The position numbers and the translations under genes were made by a program. From Arcobacter defluvii (GTDB lineage Bacteria > Campylobacterota > Campylobacteria > Campylobacterales > Arcobacteraceae): 64,000 bases of DNA. Below the pieces are notes generated by a model, which was not told the DNA's origin, ran no database searches, and saw nothing but the letters and a program-made list of their open reading frames with translations. Each line of letters begins with the position of its first letter. The first letter of the stretch is position 1. Below are positions 46,184 to 55,622 of the stretch, piece after piece. Location: the NCBI RefSeq assembly GCF_013201725.1, contig NZ_CP053835.1, positions 496,001 to 560,000 of the forward strand, given 5' to 3'.

Positions 46184-47176
46184 ATGACAGAATTATCAAC
46201 TGTTACATTTCATTATGTATTAAAAGCTTTAGAAAAAATAACAAATATTTCAATAGAAAATATGTTAGAACAAGTTAATTTACCAATAAATGATTTAACT
46301 AAAATAGATGGAAAAATAGATAGTAAAAATTTATCTTGCATATTTAAATATTGTATGAAAAAATCAAATAATAAAGCATTAGCTTTACATATTGGACAAG
46401 CTGTTTCTTATCAATCTTTGGGATTATTAGGTTATTTACTTTTAAATACAAATAATTTAAAAGAGATGATTGAAAAATTTAATGCTTATCAAAAACTGAT
46501 TAGTGGATATTTTAAATTTCATTTTTTTGAAGATGAGGTTTATTATAAATTAGCAATTTATATAAATGAAAATCCAATGATTCCAGTTCCTAGTTTTCAT
46601 GCACAAGTTCATTTATCTTCGATAGTTTCAATTTTAACTCAGATTTTAGGAGAAAAGGTATTTCCAGAATTTACATATTTTTCACAAAGTATTGATGAAA
46701 ATGTAAATGAATATAAAGAAATCTTTGGAGAAAATATATTTTTTAGTAAAGATGAAAATGCAATATTTTTTAAAAAAAATAATTTGGATATTCCTGTTAA
46801 AAATTCAAACTCTTCAATGCTTGAATATTTTGAAAATGAAGCAAAAAAGATTTTAGATGAGCAAGAGTTAAAATCTTGGTATTCAAAAGTTGAAAAAGAG
46901 ATTTTTAAGAATATTGGAGAAAAAGAGATAACTATAAATTTAATCTCATCAAATTTGGGAACAACTCCAAGAACTTTACAAAACTATCTAAAAGCTGAAA
47001 ATAAAACTTTTAGAGATGCATTAAATAAAATCAGACAAAAATTAGCTGAACATTACATACATAATACAAAAATGGATTTATCAAATATCTCTTTTATGTT
47101 GGGGTATAGTGAACCTAGCTCATTTTTTAGAGCATACAAAAAATGGAATAAAAAAACACCAAAAGAAAAAAAATAA
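46184..47176 (+). CDS. AraC-family transcriptional regulator
   Basis: 330 residues. The N-terminal two thirds resemble the arabinose-binding-like/OruR sensing domain (YQSLGLLGYLLLNTNNLKEM). The C-terminal AraC DNA-binding domain has two helix-turn-helix units, with INLISSNLGTTPRTLQNYL and ISFMLGYSEPSSFFRAYKKW. The effector is unknown. Its divergent position to the cowN-like gene allows, but does not prove, control of that gene. A strong terminator starts right at its stop. Confidence 0.88.
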   Translation: MTELSTVTFHYVLKALEKITNISIENMLEQVNLPINDLTKIDGKIDSKNLSCIFKYCMKKSNNKALALHIGQAVSYQSLGLLGYLLLNTNNLKEMIEKFNAYQKLISGYFKFHFFEDEVYYKLAIYINENPMIPVPSFHAQVHLSSIVSILTQILGEKVFPEFTYFSQSIDENVNEYKEIFGENIFFSKDENAIFFKKNNLDIPVKNSNSSMLEYFENEAKKILDEQELKSWYSKVEKEIFKNIGEKEITINLISSNLGTTPRTLQNYLKAENKTFRDALNKIRQKLAEHYIHNTKMDLSNISFMLGYSEPSSFFRAYKKWNKKTPKEKK

Positions 47177-47210
47177 AAAAAGAGAAAGAAAGCACACTTT
47201 CTCTTTTTTT
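47175..47210 (+). terminator. Intrinsic terminator after the AraC gene
   Basis: A 14-bp stem AAAAAAAGAGAAAG / CTTTCTCTTTTTTT closes an 8-nt loop (AAAGCACA) and provides its own U-tract. The rest of the gap to 47330 holds only AT-rich sequence with a loose AATAATAAA/TTTATTATT dyad. Confidence 0.85.
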
Positions 47211-47330
47211 AATTAGGAAGAGCTTGAACGAGTTAAAGTAGTTTATATCTATAAAAATGCCCTTAATAATAAACTATTAAAAATTTATTATTTGGAATTA
47301 TACTAAATAGAAGTGTATAAAAAGTGTCTA

Positions 47331-48335
47331 TTATTGATTTATTTCAATTTCACATACAATTTGTGCATGATCACTTTTTAAAAGTGAGCCATTTTGATTT
47401 TTTTGTAAATGTTCATCAAAAATTTCATAAGATGTAACTTTTCCTATATGAAATTTATTGTTTTTATCAAAATGCTTAGAAACAAATACATAATCTAAAA
47501 CATTTCCTTTTCCAGCAAAATAACTTGTTGGAGTTCTTTTTACACCTTTAAACTCAGGATGGGGATTTATTACTTTTATTTTATGTAGATGATAAGCATC
47601 TAAAAGTAAAAAATCATCTTTTTTTAGATTTTCCTCATGATATCTTTTATTTGTTAAAGCATCAATTGTTAAAGAAAATTCTTTATCATTTAAATCACAT
47701 ACTAAAATAGAAGGATTTCTATTTGTTTTTATATCTGAGTATAAAGAACTTGCTTCACAAAGTCTTTGTTTTAAAGATAAAGAGTAGTTATTTTTTAAAG
47801 CAACTTCAACTTTTTTTAGTTTATCTTCTAATTTATCAGTTTTTGTAAAAATATATTCAAATTCATTTTCTCTATTTGATTTTAAATGACAAACGTAAAA
47901 ATTTATCTCTTTTTGATTTGGTAAAATAATAGTAGCTTTTATTGGTTCTCTTGCAAATCTGAAAAAGCCTTCAATATTATGTTTTTTTAATGTTGAAAAA
48001 TCTGTTTCAACTTTTTTTAAATTTTTAATAGGAAATTTTGAAGCAAGAGCAACAGTTGTACTTATATAAATTAAGTCGTTCTTTTTATCAATTTTTGCTT
48101 TATCAATAGTTTTAAAGTATTTAAAACCTAATTCTAATAATAACTCTTTTAAAGCATTTTTGGAAAAAACTTCTTGAAAACCAATAATATCACAGTTCAT
48201 AACTTGAATTTGTTTTTTTATCCAAGCTGTTTTTTCTTCCCACTCTTTATCTGTAAATTTCTCTTTTTTTGTATACCAAGAAAAAGGAGGTTCAACAAAC
48301 TGAAAAAGATTAAATGTTCCTATTCTTATTTTCAT
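47331..48335 (-). CDS. Endonuclease/exonuclease/phosphatase family protein
   Basis: 334 residues, no signal peptide. The EEP-fold motifs appear in order: GTFNLFQF, IIGFQEVF (metal-binding Glu), FYVCHLKSNR (His), VCDLND (Asp-x-Asn) and the terminal SDHAQIV (Asp-His). It is a metal-dependent phosphodiesterase or phosphatase; DNA, lipid or nucleotide could be the substrate. It overlaps the upstream diguanylate cyclase by 4 bases (ATGA), so the two are co-transcribed, which makes a signalling link possible but not shown. Confidence 0.85.
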   Translation of the reverse strand: MKIRIGTFNLFQFVEPPFSWYTKKEKFTDKEWEEKTAWIKKQIQVMNCDIIGFQEVFSKNALKELLLELGFKYFKTIDKAKIDKKNDLIYISTTVALASKFPIKNLKKVETDFSTLKKHNIEGFFRFAREPIKATIILPNQKEINFYVCHLKSNRENEFEYIFTKTDKLEDKLKKVEVALKNNYSLSLKQRLCEASSLYSDIKTNRNPSILVCDLNDKEFSLTIDALTNKRYHEENLKKDDFLLLDAYHLHKIKVINPHPEFKGVKRTPTSYFAGKGNVLDYVFVSKHFDKNNKFHIGKVTSYEIFDEHLQKNQNGSLLKSDHAQIVCEIEINQ

Positions 48336-50053
48336 TTATCTTCATTATAGTGAATTGAATTTCTACCTTGTTTTTTTGCTATATAAAGGTTATCATCAGC
48401 TTCTTTATAAAGTTTATCACTATTTTCTATATCTATTGCATATTTTGAAACTAATCCAATAGAAATAGTTAAGTGTTTTGAGATAGTACTTGATTTGTGT
48501 TCAATTTTAAGCTCTTCAATATCATTTCTTATAACTTCAGCAAATTCAATAGCTTTTTCTTTTTCTAAAGTAGTTATTATTGCAAACTCTTCTCCACCTA
48601 ATCTAAATGCAAAATCACTTGCTCTATTTGTTCTATTTTTTAAAACTGATGCAACTTTTTCTAATATAACATCTCCTTGTTGATGACCATAAGTATCATT
48701 ATATTGTTTGAAATAATCAACATCAATGATGAGTAAAGATAGATAATTCTTTTCTCTTTTTGCTCTATTCATCTCTTCAAGGATTTTAGTATTAAAAAAT
48801 CTTCTATTATAAAGATGAGTTAATTCATCAGTAATAGAGAGTTGTTCGATATATTTTTTGTTTGTAATATTTGATCTAATTGCTGTAAAACCACGAATTT
48901 CTTTGTTTTTTATAACAGGTTTTATAATTGCATAAACCCAATAATCATTTCCAGATTTATTTTTATTTTTTATTTCACCGTTCCAACTCTTTCCACTTAA
49001 TAAAGTATTCCACATCTCTTCATAAAATTCATTTGGTGTATCTGGATGTCTTACTATATTATGGCTTTTCCCAATTAACTCTTTTCTTGAAAAACCTGAA
49101 ATATCACAAAAAGCTTCACTTACATCTGTAATAATTCCTTCTTTTGTTGTTGAAGAAATAATTACATTTTGATTTACAATTTGGATGTAATCTTGAAGTC
49201 TTTTTTCTACTTTATTTTTATTCTCTAAAATACTATTTAAATTATTCGCAAGAAGTATAAACTCTTTGTATGTTAAATCATTTGTATTTATTTTTTCATT
49301 GTTTTTTGAAGCTTTTTTGAAAGAATAAATAAGCGTATCTATATTGTTATTAATATATTTTGATATTTTTTCTGAAATAAAATAGATAGAAATTAGAATT
49401 AAAATAAAAATTACTAGAATAGATTTTATTTGATAATTAATTGTTTGATTAAATACTTCTTCTTTTCTATTTAATTCTTTTTGAACTTCATCTAAATAAA
49501 CTCCACAGCCAATAATCCAATCATATTTTTCATATTTTTTTACAAATGATACTTTATCAAATTCTTCAACTGTATTTAACTTTTTAAATTTATATGAAAA
49601 AAAACCTTCATTATGATTTATTGCTTCAATTTGTTGTTTGAAAAGATTAGGATAAGGATGCGCTTTTGGATTATCTACTTTTTTACCTTCAAAAACTAAA
49701 GTTTTACCATCTGTTGAATTTACAAAAATATAACCACTATTTTCAAATCTTAGTGAAGCTATCCAATCAAGAAGTTCATCCTGATTTTTTTTTCTTAATT
49801 CTTCAAACTCTTCTGCTGATAATTTTTCTTTTGATTTATTTAATAAACTCTCTCTATATTCAATTAGTTTATAAACAGTTAATACTTCTTGTTTTATTTC
49901 TCTTTTTTTTAATTCAGTTAATTCATTTTTGATATGTAGGCTGTCATTCTCAAAATTATTGTATTGATAAAGAATTGATATTAAAAAAGCTAATAAAGCT
50001 GATGTAAAGGCAGTAATAAAGATAAATCTTCTTATAAATTTTGATAATTTCAC
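48332..50053 (-). CDS. Cache-PAS diguanylate cyclase
   Basis: 573-residue membrane protein. Helix 1 (about 10-30), a periplasmic Cache domain with ENSGYIFVNSTDGK and YDWIIGCGVYLDEV, helix 2 (about 210-228), and a PAS domain (about 295-405) with the RHPDTP motif common in Aer-like PAS. The GGDEF domain (about 410-570) has the active GGEEF and an upstream RASD inhibitory site, so it should make cyclic-di-GMP and be feedback inhibited. There is no EAL domain. It is followed by the EEP-family gene with a 4-base overlap. Confidence 0.9.
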   Translation of the reverse strand: MKLSKFIRRFIFITAFTSALLAFLISILYQYNNFENDSLHIKNELTELKKREIKQEVLTVYKLIEYRESLLNKSKEKLSAEEFEELRKKNQDELLDWIASLRFENSGYIFVNSTDGKTLVFEGKKVDNPKAHPYPNLFKQQIEAINHNEGFFSYKFKKLNTVEEFDKVSFVKKYEKYDWIIGCGVYLDEVQKELNRKEEVFNQTINYQIKSILVIFILILISIYFISEKISKYINNNIDTLIYSFKKASKNNEKINTNDLTYKEFILLANNLNSILENKNKVEKRLQDYIQIVNQNVIISSTTKEGIITDVSEAFCDISGFSRKELIGKSHNIVRHPDTPNEFYEEMWNTLLSGKSWNGEIKNKNKSGNDYWVYAIIKPVIKNKEIRGFTAIRSNITNKKYIEQLSITDELTHLYNRRFFNTKILEEMNRAKREKNYLSLLIIDVDYFKQYNDTYGHQQGDVILEKVASVLKNRTNRASDFAFRLGGEEFAIITTLEKEKAIEFAEVIRNDIEELKIEHKSSTISKHLTISIGLVSKYAIDIENSDKLYKEADDNLYIAKKQGRNSIHYNEDK

Positions 50054-50180
50054 GTACTATTATTCTTTTATTTTTTTTATGTGTATTCTATCTAAAGTTA
50101 CATTATTTTCTGATATTAGAATTTTTTATTATTCATTAAAAAATCGTTAAGATAAAATTTAAAAATGGTTAAATTCACTC

Positions 50181-50189
50181 TGTCATAAT
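50181..50189 (+). promoter_or_regulatory. Extended -10 promoter of the Spy-ArsRS-like operon
   Basis: TGTCATAAT is a TG-extended -10 (CATAAT) 28 bases before the ATG at 50218. The 164-base divergent gap also has GTTAAGATAAA and GGTTAAA stretches upstream (about 50150-50172) that could bind the encoded response regulator. Confidence 0.45.
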
Positions 50190-50217
50190 TTCATATATCA
50201 AATATAAAGGATTTAAA

Positions 50218-50697
50218 ATGAAAATTAAAAATAAGATAGTTTCAGGATTAGTGATAGCTTCACTTTTTACAGGTGGATTATATGCAGCAAATGGTGAAAT
50301 GAGTAAAAAAGATGATATGAGAAAAGGTGATTTTAAATGTATGATGGGAAAAGGTAAATTTTCTAAAAATGGACTAAGAGGTGAAAATCATATTTTTGGA
50401 ATATTTAAAGAGCTAAACTTAACAGCAGATCAAGAAAATCAAATCAAAAAAATCATTGAAAATAGCAGAAAAAATGATAAAACTTTTGACGAAGCATTTA
50501 CAAAAGAAGGTTTTGATAAAGCTAAATATATTCAGATTATGAGTGAAAAAAGAGATAATATGTTAAAATCTCAAGCAGATGTAATTGAAAAATCATATGC
50601 TGTATTAACTTCTAAACAAAAAGAACAATTAAAAGTTCTAATGGATTTAAGAAAAGAAAAAATGGAACAAAGATTCCAAGATAGAATTAAAGGGTAA
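50218..50697 (+). CDS. Spy/CpxP-like periplasmic protein
   Basis: 159 residues with a signal peptide ending in GGLYA. The mature part is charged and helical, with a LNLTADQENQIKKII segment and a later LTSKQKEQLKVL, the two LTxxQ repeats that define the Spy/CpxP family of periplasmic chaperones and stress sensors. It is followed 3 bases later by a response regulator and kinase. That layout suggests feedback on the kinase, as CpxP does on CpxA. Confidence 0.87.
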   Translation: MKIKNKIVSGLVIASLFTGGLYAANGEMSKKDDMRKGDFKCMMGKGKFSKNGLRGENHIFGIFKELNLTADQENQIKKIIENSRKNDKTFDEAFTKEGFDKAKYIQIMSEKRDNMLKSQADVIEKSYAVLTSKQKEQLKVLMDLRKEKMEQRFQDRIKG

Positions 50698-50700
50698 ATT

Positions 50701-51381
50701 TTGATAAAAATTGCAATGATAGAGGATGATTTAGAATTAGCAGAAGTTCTATGCCAGTATTTAAAGCAATTTAATATGGAAGTTACTAATTTCGAAGAGC
50801 CATATTTGGCTCTTTCGGCTTTAAAAATAAACAAATATGATTTGATTATTTTAGATTTAACACTTCCTGGAATGGATGGATTAGATGTTTGTAAAGCAAT
50901 AGTAAAAGATTTTGATATCCCAATTATCATTTCAAGTGCAAGAAGTGATATCACTGATAAAGTAACGGCACTTAAAATGGGAGCAGATGATTATTTACCA
51001 AAACCTTATGATCCAAGAGAATTGGAAGTTAGAATAAAAACTATTTTACGAAGATTTAATCACTCAAATATTCAAGAAGATGAATCGAAAAATAAAATAT
51101 TTGTACTTAATGAAGAAAAAAAAGAGATTACAAAAAATGGTAAATATATAAAACTAACAGCTGGTGAGTTTGAAGTATTATCACTTTTATTAAAAAGAGA
51201 AGGTTTTGTAATAAGTAGAGAAGATATTTTTGAAAATTCAGATATATTAAATCAAGATTATGAAAGTTCTGGTTCTTTGGCAGTAATAATAAATAGAATT
51301 AGACATAAAATAGAAGAGAATCCAAAAGAACCACAATATTTACATACAATTAGAGGAATGGGATATAAATTTATACAATGA
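50701..51381 (+). CDS. OmpR-family response regulator (ArsR/CpxR-like)
   Basis: 226 residues. The receiver domain has the acidic pair (IEDD, 8-10), phosphoacceptor Asp52 in ILDLTLPGMDG, and Lys in LPKPYDP. The C-terminal winged helix (about 128-225) ends IRGMGYKFIQ. The start is TTG with AAAGGGTAAATT upstream. It overlaps the kinase gene by 4 bases (ATGA). It pairs with the kinase that follows and probably controls the Spy-like gene. Confidence 0.93.
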   Translation: MIKIAMIEDDLELAEVLCQYLKQFNMEVTNFEEPYLALSALKINKYDLIILDLTLPGMDGLDVCKAIVKDFDIPIIISSARSDITDKVTALKMGADDYLPKPYDPRELEVRIKTILRRFNHSNIQEDESKNKIFVLNEEKKEITKNGKYIKLTAGEFEVLSLLLKREGFVISREDIFENSDILNQDYESSGSLAVIINRIRHKIEENPKEPQYLHTIRGMGYKFIQ

Positions 51382-52625
51382 ATAGACAATCAATATTTTT
51401 TACAATAGCAGTAAGTTTTATAATATCGATACTTTTAGTAGGTATCAGTTTTTTAATACTTTTAACTCATGATTTTAGGATGAAAGAGGGACGTCTTTTA
51501 GATAAATATATGCCTGTTTCAAAAATGGTAAATAGACAAGATTTTAAATTTGATGATATTTTTATAAAAAATTTAACTGAAATGAATTATAGCCTTTTGA
51601 CAGAAATGTCAGATATAAATAGTATTACATATAATCATAAAACAAAAGTTTTATTTGAAAGAATCCATCCAAAAAGTAATGATGTTTTTAGAATCTTAAA
51701 TCTAAATGATACGAATTATGTTTATATGAAAAGAAAAGGTGATACAGTTTTAATAAAAGATGAAAATACTATAAACAGCAACAGTCATATCTATATTATT
51801 TTAGTATTTACGATTTTATTGATAACTATTATTTTAATTTATTTAATCACTTTACGAAAACTGATGCCTTTGAAAATATTAAAAGACAAAGTAAAAACTT
51901 TAGGTGATGAGAACTTTGATTTTGAGTGCTGTAATCTTAAAGGTAAAGATGAAGTTTCTCTTTTGGCCAATGAATTTAAAAAGTCAGCAGAAAAATTAAA
52001 AAGTCTAAAAGAAGCTAGAAATATCTTTATTAGAAATATTATGCATGAATTAAAAACTCCAATAACAAAAGGTAAATTTTTAACTTCATTAGAACAAAAT
52101 GAACAAAATAATGAAAAATTAAAATCTGTATTTAATCGATTGGAATCATTGATCAATGAATTTGCTTCCATAGAAGAATTGATTTCAAGTTCAAAAAACA
52201 TAGAGAAAAAATTTTATTTTTTAGATGATATTGTAGATAATGCAAAAGATATTTTAATGATTGAAGATGAGCATATTATTTCAAAATATGAAAATAAAAA
52301 ATTAGAGGTTAATTTTAAATTATTCTCAATTGCAATTAAGAATTTAATAGATAATGCCGTTAAATATTCACCAAATAAAGAAGTTATTATAAAAAATGAA
52401 GATGAAAATATAATCTTTGAAAATGAAGGAAAAGCTTTAGACGAACCATTTGAAAGATACTTTGAACCATTTTTCTCAAATGAAGATAAATCAAAAGACT
52501 CTTTTGGTTTAGGATTATATATAGTTCATAATATTTTAAAAGCAAATGGATATATTTTAGAATATGAATATGTTGATGGAATAAATAGATTTATTTGTAA
52601 AAAGGATAAATCATCTACGATATAG
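51378..52625 (+). CDS. Sensor histidine kinase (ArsS-like)
   Basis: 415 residues with two membrane helices (about 8-30 and 138-158) around a small periplasmic domain, then a HAMP-like segment. The H-box is RNIMHELKTPITKGKF with His223, closely resembling what I recall of Helicobacter ArsS, an acid-responsive kinase. The N-box NLIDNAVKYSP and G2 FGLGLYIV are intact; the G1 region is short (NEGKAL), as in ArsS-type kinases. The periplasmic part and the Spy-like neighbour suggest an envelope-stress or pH signal. Confidence 0.9.
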   Translation: MNRQSIFFTIAVSFIISILLVGISFLILLTHDFRMKEGRLLDKYMPVSKMVNRQDFKFDDIFIKNLTEMNYSLLTEMSDINSITYNHKTKVLFERIHPKSNDVFRILNLNDTNYVYMKRKGDTVLIKDENTINSNSHIYIILVFTILLITIILIYLITLRKLMPLKILKDKVKTLGDENFDFECCNLKGKDEVSLLANEFKKSAEKLKSLKEARNIFIRNIMHELKTPITKGKFLTSLEQNEQNNEKLKSVFNRLESLINEFASIEELISSSKNIEKKFYFLDDIVDNAKDILMIEDEHIISKYENKKLEVNFKLFSIAIKNLIDNAVKYSPNKEVIIKNEDENIIFENEGKALDEPFERYFEPFFSNEDKSKDSFGLGLYIVHNILKANGYILEYEYVDGINRFICKKDKSSTI

Positions 52626-53761
52626 CAATTATTGGAGCAGGAGCAAGTGCTTTGATGCTTGCTTCAAATTTAAATAAAAAAAAATATAAAAATATCTGTT
52701 TAATTGATACAAGTCTAAAACTTGCTCCTAAAGTAAAAGTAAGTGGTGGAGCAAAATGTAATATCACAAATGAGCTAGTAACATATAAAAACTATTTAGG
52801 TGATGAAGAGTTTGTAAAAGAGTTACTAAAAAAATTCTCAAAAGATGATTTATTAGCTTTTTTAAATAAAAATCAAGTCTTTCCCAAAATTAATCCAAAA
52901 ATTGTAAAAGGAACATATTTTTGTAATTCTAGTCAAGATGTTATTGATATGTTTACAAAACTCACTACCCATGTAAAAAAATATTTAGGAACAACAGTTT
53001 TAGATGTAGATTTTGATGAAGTTTATAAAATAAAAACAGATTCAAAAATAATAGAAGCAAAAAAACTTGTAGTTGCAAGTGGAGGTTTGTCTTATCCAGT
53101 TTTAGGAGCTAGTTCTATTGGTTTTGATATTGCAAAAAAATTTGGACACTCTATTATAAAACTTGAACCTGCACTTGTGGGATTTACTGTACAAAAAGAG
53201 CAGTTTTGGTTTAAAAATCTAGCAGGTATTTCTACAAATGTTATAACTTCTGTTGAAGGAAAATATTTTGAAGGTTCACTTTTATTTGCACATAAAGGTT
53301 GTTCAGGTCCTGTTATTTTGACTACTTCTTTGTATTGGAAAAAAGGAAAAATAGTTATAGATTTTTTACCTAAAAAAAGATTAGAGAGTTTTTTAGTTGG
53401 AAATAAAAATATCTCTTCAGCTTTACCTCTTCCAAAAAGATTTATCCAAGAATTTTTAAACTCTATTGAACTTGAAGATAAAGCAACTTCAAAATTAACA
53501 AGTTTAGAATTAGAAAAATTAAAGTTATTAAAAAATTATGAATTTTCACCTGCTGGTAATTTTGGTTATTCAAAGGCTGAGGTTACAAAAGGTGGAATAA
53601 ATACAGATGAAATAAATCATAACACTTTTGAAAGCTTAAAACAAAAAAATCTTTATTTTATTGGTGAATGTTTAAATATAACTGGTGAATTAGGTGGCTT
53701 TAATTTTCAAATAGCTTTTAGTGAAGCGATTGTTTGTGTAAAACAACTAAATAGTATTTAA
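52613..53761 (+). CDS. BaiN/YhiN-type FAD-dependent oxidoreductase with non-standard start
   Basis: Flavoprotein of about 382 residues. The dinucleotide-binding motif DIAIIGAGASAL lies upstream of the first in-frame TTG/ATG (52652/52655) and must be translated in a functional protein. The frame is closed by TAA at 52607-52609, and no ATG, GTG or TTG lies between. The ATC at 52613 sits 7 bases after AAAGGA and would give MYDIAIIGAGAS, which looks natural. The rest fits the family: KVSGGAKCNITN, ASGGLSYPVLGASSIGFDIAKKFGH and GECLNITGELGGFNFQIAFSEA. The start overlaps the kinase gene by 13 bases. It may use a rare start codon, or the base may be a sequence error. The substrate is unknown. Confidence 0.8.
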   Translation: MYDIAIIGAGASALMLASNLNKKKYKNICLIDTSLKLAPKVKVSGGAKCNITNELVTYKNYLGDEEFVKELLKKFSKDDLLAFLNKNQVFPKINPKIVKGTYFCNSSQDVIDMFTKLTTHVKKYLGTTVLDVDFDEVYKIKTDSKIIEAKKLVVASGGLSYPVLGASSIGFDIAKKFGHSIIKLEPALVGFTVQKEQFWFKNLAGISTNVITSVEGKYFEGSLLFAHKGCSGPVILTTSLYWKKGKIVIDFLPKKRLESFLVGNKNISSALPLPKRFIQEFLNSIELEDKATSKLTSLELEKLKLLKNYEFSPAGNFGYSKAEVTKGGINTDEINHNTFESLKQKNLYFIGECLNITGELGGFNFQIAFSEAIVCVKQLNSI

Positions 53762-53833
53762 CGTTATTTTTAGTATATATTTATAGAATTTTAGTTATTA
53801 TATTTATTAAATCACTGTGTATTGAGGTTTGGT

Positions 53834-55243
53834 ATGTTTTTTGGTAATAAGAATTTGGAAGATAAAATTATTCGTTTAGAAAAAGAGGTTGAAGAATTAA
53901 AAAATCAACTAGAAAAAAAAGATTCAGAAATTGCAAAAATTTCAGATATTGAACAAAGTAATTCTGAAAGAATAAAAGATTTAACAAACAATAATGAAAA
54001 ATCTATTCAATTATTCAAAGAAATAGCTTCTTTTTCACAAGAAGAAGGTTTAGTTGTTTTTGATGAAAAAAATGAACTATTTTTTGCAAACAAATTAGCA
54101 AGTTCAAATATCAAAGATTATTCAATTGTTTTAGAAGCAGTTCTAAATGGAAGTAATCGTTTGATTATGGAAGATTGTGAAGCAAATATTGAAGTAAAAA
54201 ATTATGAGAATTATAAAATAGTTTCATTACGAAAAACTTCTATTCATGATAATAAAGATGGTGGTTTATTATCAAGACACAATAAAAATATGACAAAATC
54301 ATTAGATACAACTCAACAAACTTATTTAAGTTTATTGGATGAATTACAAGAAATGTCAAAAGAATCTAAAGAAACAGCAAATGGTTCAACTGAAGGTTTA
54401 AATTTAATTAACGAAATAGTTGTTGATACAAATAATTTACATAAAGAAATAGAAGTTGAAAATGATGTTGTTACATCATTAGTTACAAAAAGTAAAGATA
54501 TTGCGCAAGTTATTAATATAATTCAAGAAATTGCATTTCAAACAAATATTCTATCTTTAAATGCAGCAGTTGAAGCAGCAACAGCAGGAGAAGCAGGAAA
54601 AGGATTTGCTGTAGTTGCTGCTGAAGTACGAAATCTTGCAACAAGAAGTGCCGATGCTGCAAAACAAATAAAAGATGTAGTTACTTCAATTCAAAATGAA
54701 ACTGAAAAGATAAAAAGTAGTTCTGAAACTGTATCTGATGTTGTAAATGTTACTAAATCAAGAATTGATATTTTAAGTAAACTAATGAATACTTTCCAAA
54801 AAAATTCAAATAGATCAGTTTATGAAGTAGAAAGTATTTCAAATAAAATATTTATAAACCTTGCAAAATTAGACCACGTTATTTATAAAAATAATTTATA
54901 CCAATTGATTTTTGGTGGAGAACATAACTTTAAACCAGTTGACCATCATAGTTGTAGATTAGGAAAATGGTATGATACAGGTTTAGGAAAAGAACAATTT
55001 AGTTATGTTCCATCATATAAAGGATTAGAAAAACATCATCATATTGTTCATCATGAAGCAAATCTTTTAGCAAAAGAGTGTTCAGGACATAGTGTTTCTT
55101 GTTCAAAACAATTAATTGAAGATAAAATAGAATTGGTAGAACAAGGAAGTGAACAAGTATTTATCTATTTAGATAAGATTTTAGAAGAAAAAAATGACTT
55201 GGTTATGAAAGAAGCCGCAAAAAAATTATTTGAAGGAAAATAA
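53834..55243 (+). CDS. Cytoplasmic chemoreceptor with CZB zinc-binding domain (TlpD-like)
   Basis: About 469 residues, no membrane helix, so a soluble receptor. The N-terminal coiled coil (about 5-60) is followed by a PAS-like stretch with [18 protein letters not shown]. The signalling hairpin [20 protein letters not shown] ... [15 protein letters not shown] is well conserved. The C-terminal CZB domain has the metal ligands in [20 protein letters not shown] and [15 protein letters not shown] receptors such as H. pylori TlpD respond to redox stress through zinc. I choose the ATG at 53834 over the TTG at 53822. It heads a four-gene signalling cluster. Confidence 0.88.
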   Translation: MFFGNKNLEDKIIRLEKEVEELKNQLEKKDSEIAKISDIEQSNSERIKDLTNNNEKSIQLFKEIASFSQEEGLVVFDEKNELFFANKLASSNIKDYSIVLEAVLNGSNRLIMEDCEANIEVKNYENYKIVSLRKTSIHDNKDGGLLSRHNKNMTKSLDTTQQTYLSLLDELQEMSKESKETANGSTEGLNLINEIVVDTNNLHKEIEVENDVVTSLVTKSKDIAQVINIIQEIAFQTNILSLNAAVEAATAGEAGKGFAVVAAEVRNLATRSADAAKQIKDVVTSIQNETEKIKSSSETVSDVVNVTKSRIDILSKLMNTFQKNSNRSVYEVESISNKIFINLAKLDHVIYKNNLYQLIFGGEHNFKPVDHHSCRLGKWYDTGLGKEQFSYVPSYKGLEKHHHIVHHEANLLAKECSGHSVSCSKQLIEDKIELVEQGSEQVFIYLDKILEEKNDLVMKEAAKKLFEGK

Positions 55244-55244
55244 G

Positions 55245-55619
55245 ATGAGTAAAAGATATTCAATAGCAATTATTGATGATGAAACAGAAATTTTAAATGT
55301 GCTAAGTAGATTTCTGGCAAGAAATCCAAATTTTTCTGTATCAACATATTCAAATCCTGTTTCAGCTTTGGGCTCTATTGAAACAAATAATTTTGATGTA
55401 ATCCTTTTGGATATTATGATGCCTCAAATGAATGGATTGGAAGTATTAGAAAAAATCAAAGCAAAAGATGATTCTCAAAAAGTTATCATGATGACGGCAT
55501 ATTCAACATTAGATAAAGTTCTAAAATCTCATAAAGAAGGTGCTACAAACTATGTAATGAAACCTTTTGATTCTTTACAACTTTTAGAAAAAAAGATAAT
55601 AGAAGTTTTAGAGTCATAA
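55245..55619 (+). CDS. Single-domain response regulator
   Basis: 124 residues from the ATG at 55245 (AAGGAAAA site), a lone receiver domain. The acidic pair (IIDDE), Asp56 in LLDIMMP, Thr in MMTAYS and Lys in MKPF are all present, so it can be phosphorylated. There is no output domain, so it acts through protein contacts, like CheY or a phosphorelay shuttle. It lies one base after the chemoreceptor and three before a kinase gene, which suggests that it links them. Confidence 0.92.
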   Translation: MSKRYSIAIIDDETEILNVLSRFLARNPNFSVSTYSNPVSALGSIETNNFDVILLDIMMPQMNGLEVLEKIKAKDDSQKVIMMTAYSTLDKVLKSHKEGATNYVMKPFDSLQLLEKKIIEVLES

Positions 55620-55622
55620 TAA

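Noticed and set aside
50571-50954. 127-codon antisense open frame across the Spy-like gene and response regulator
   Set aside because: Spans the junction of two clear plus-strand genes without a ribosome site or any recognisable domain.
51839-52201. 120-codon antisense open frame within the kinase gene
   Set aside because: Lies wholly inside a conserved HisKA-containing gene; no start signals.
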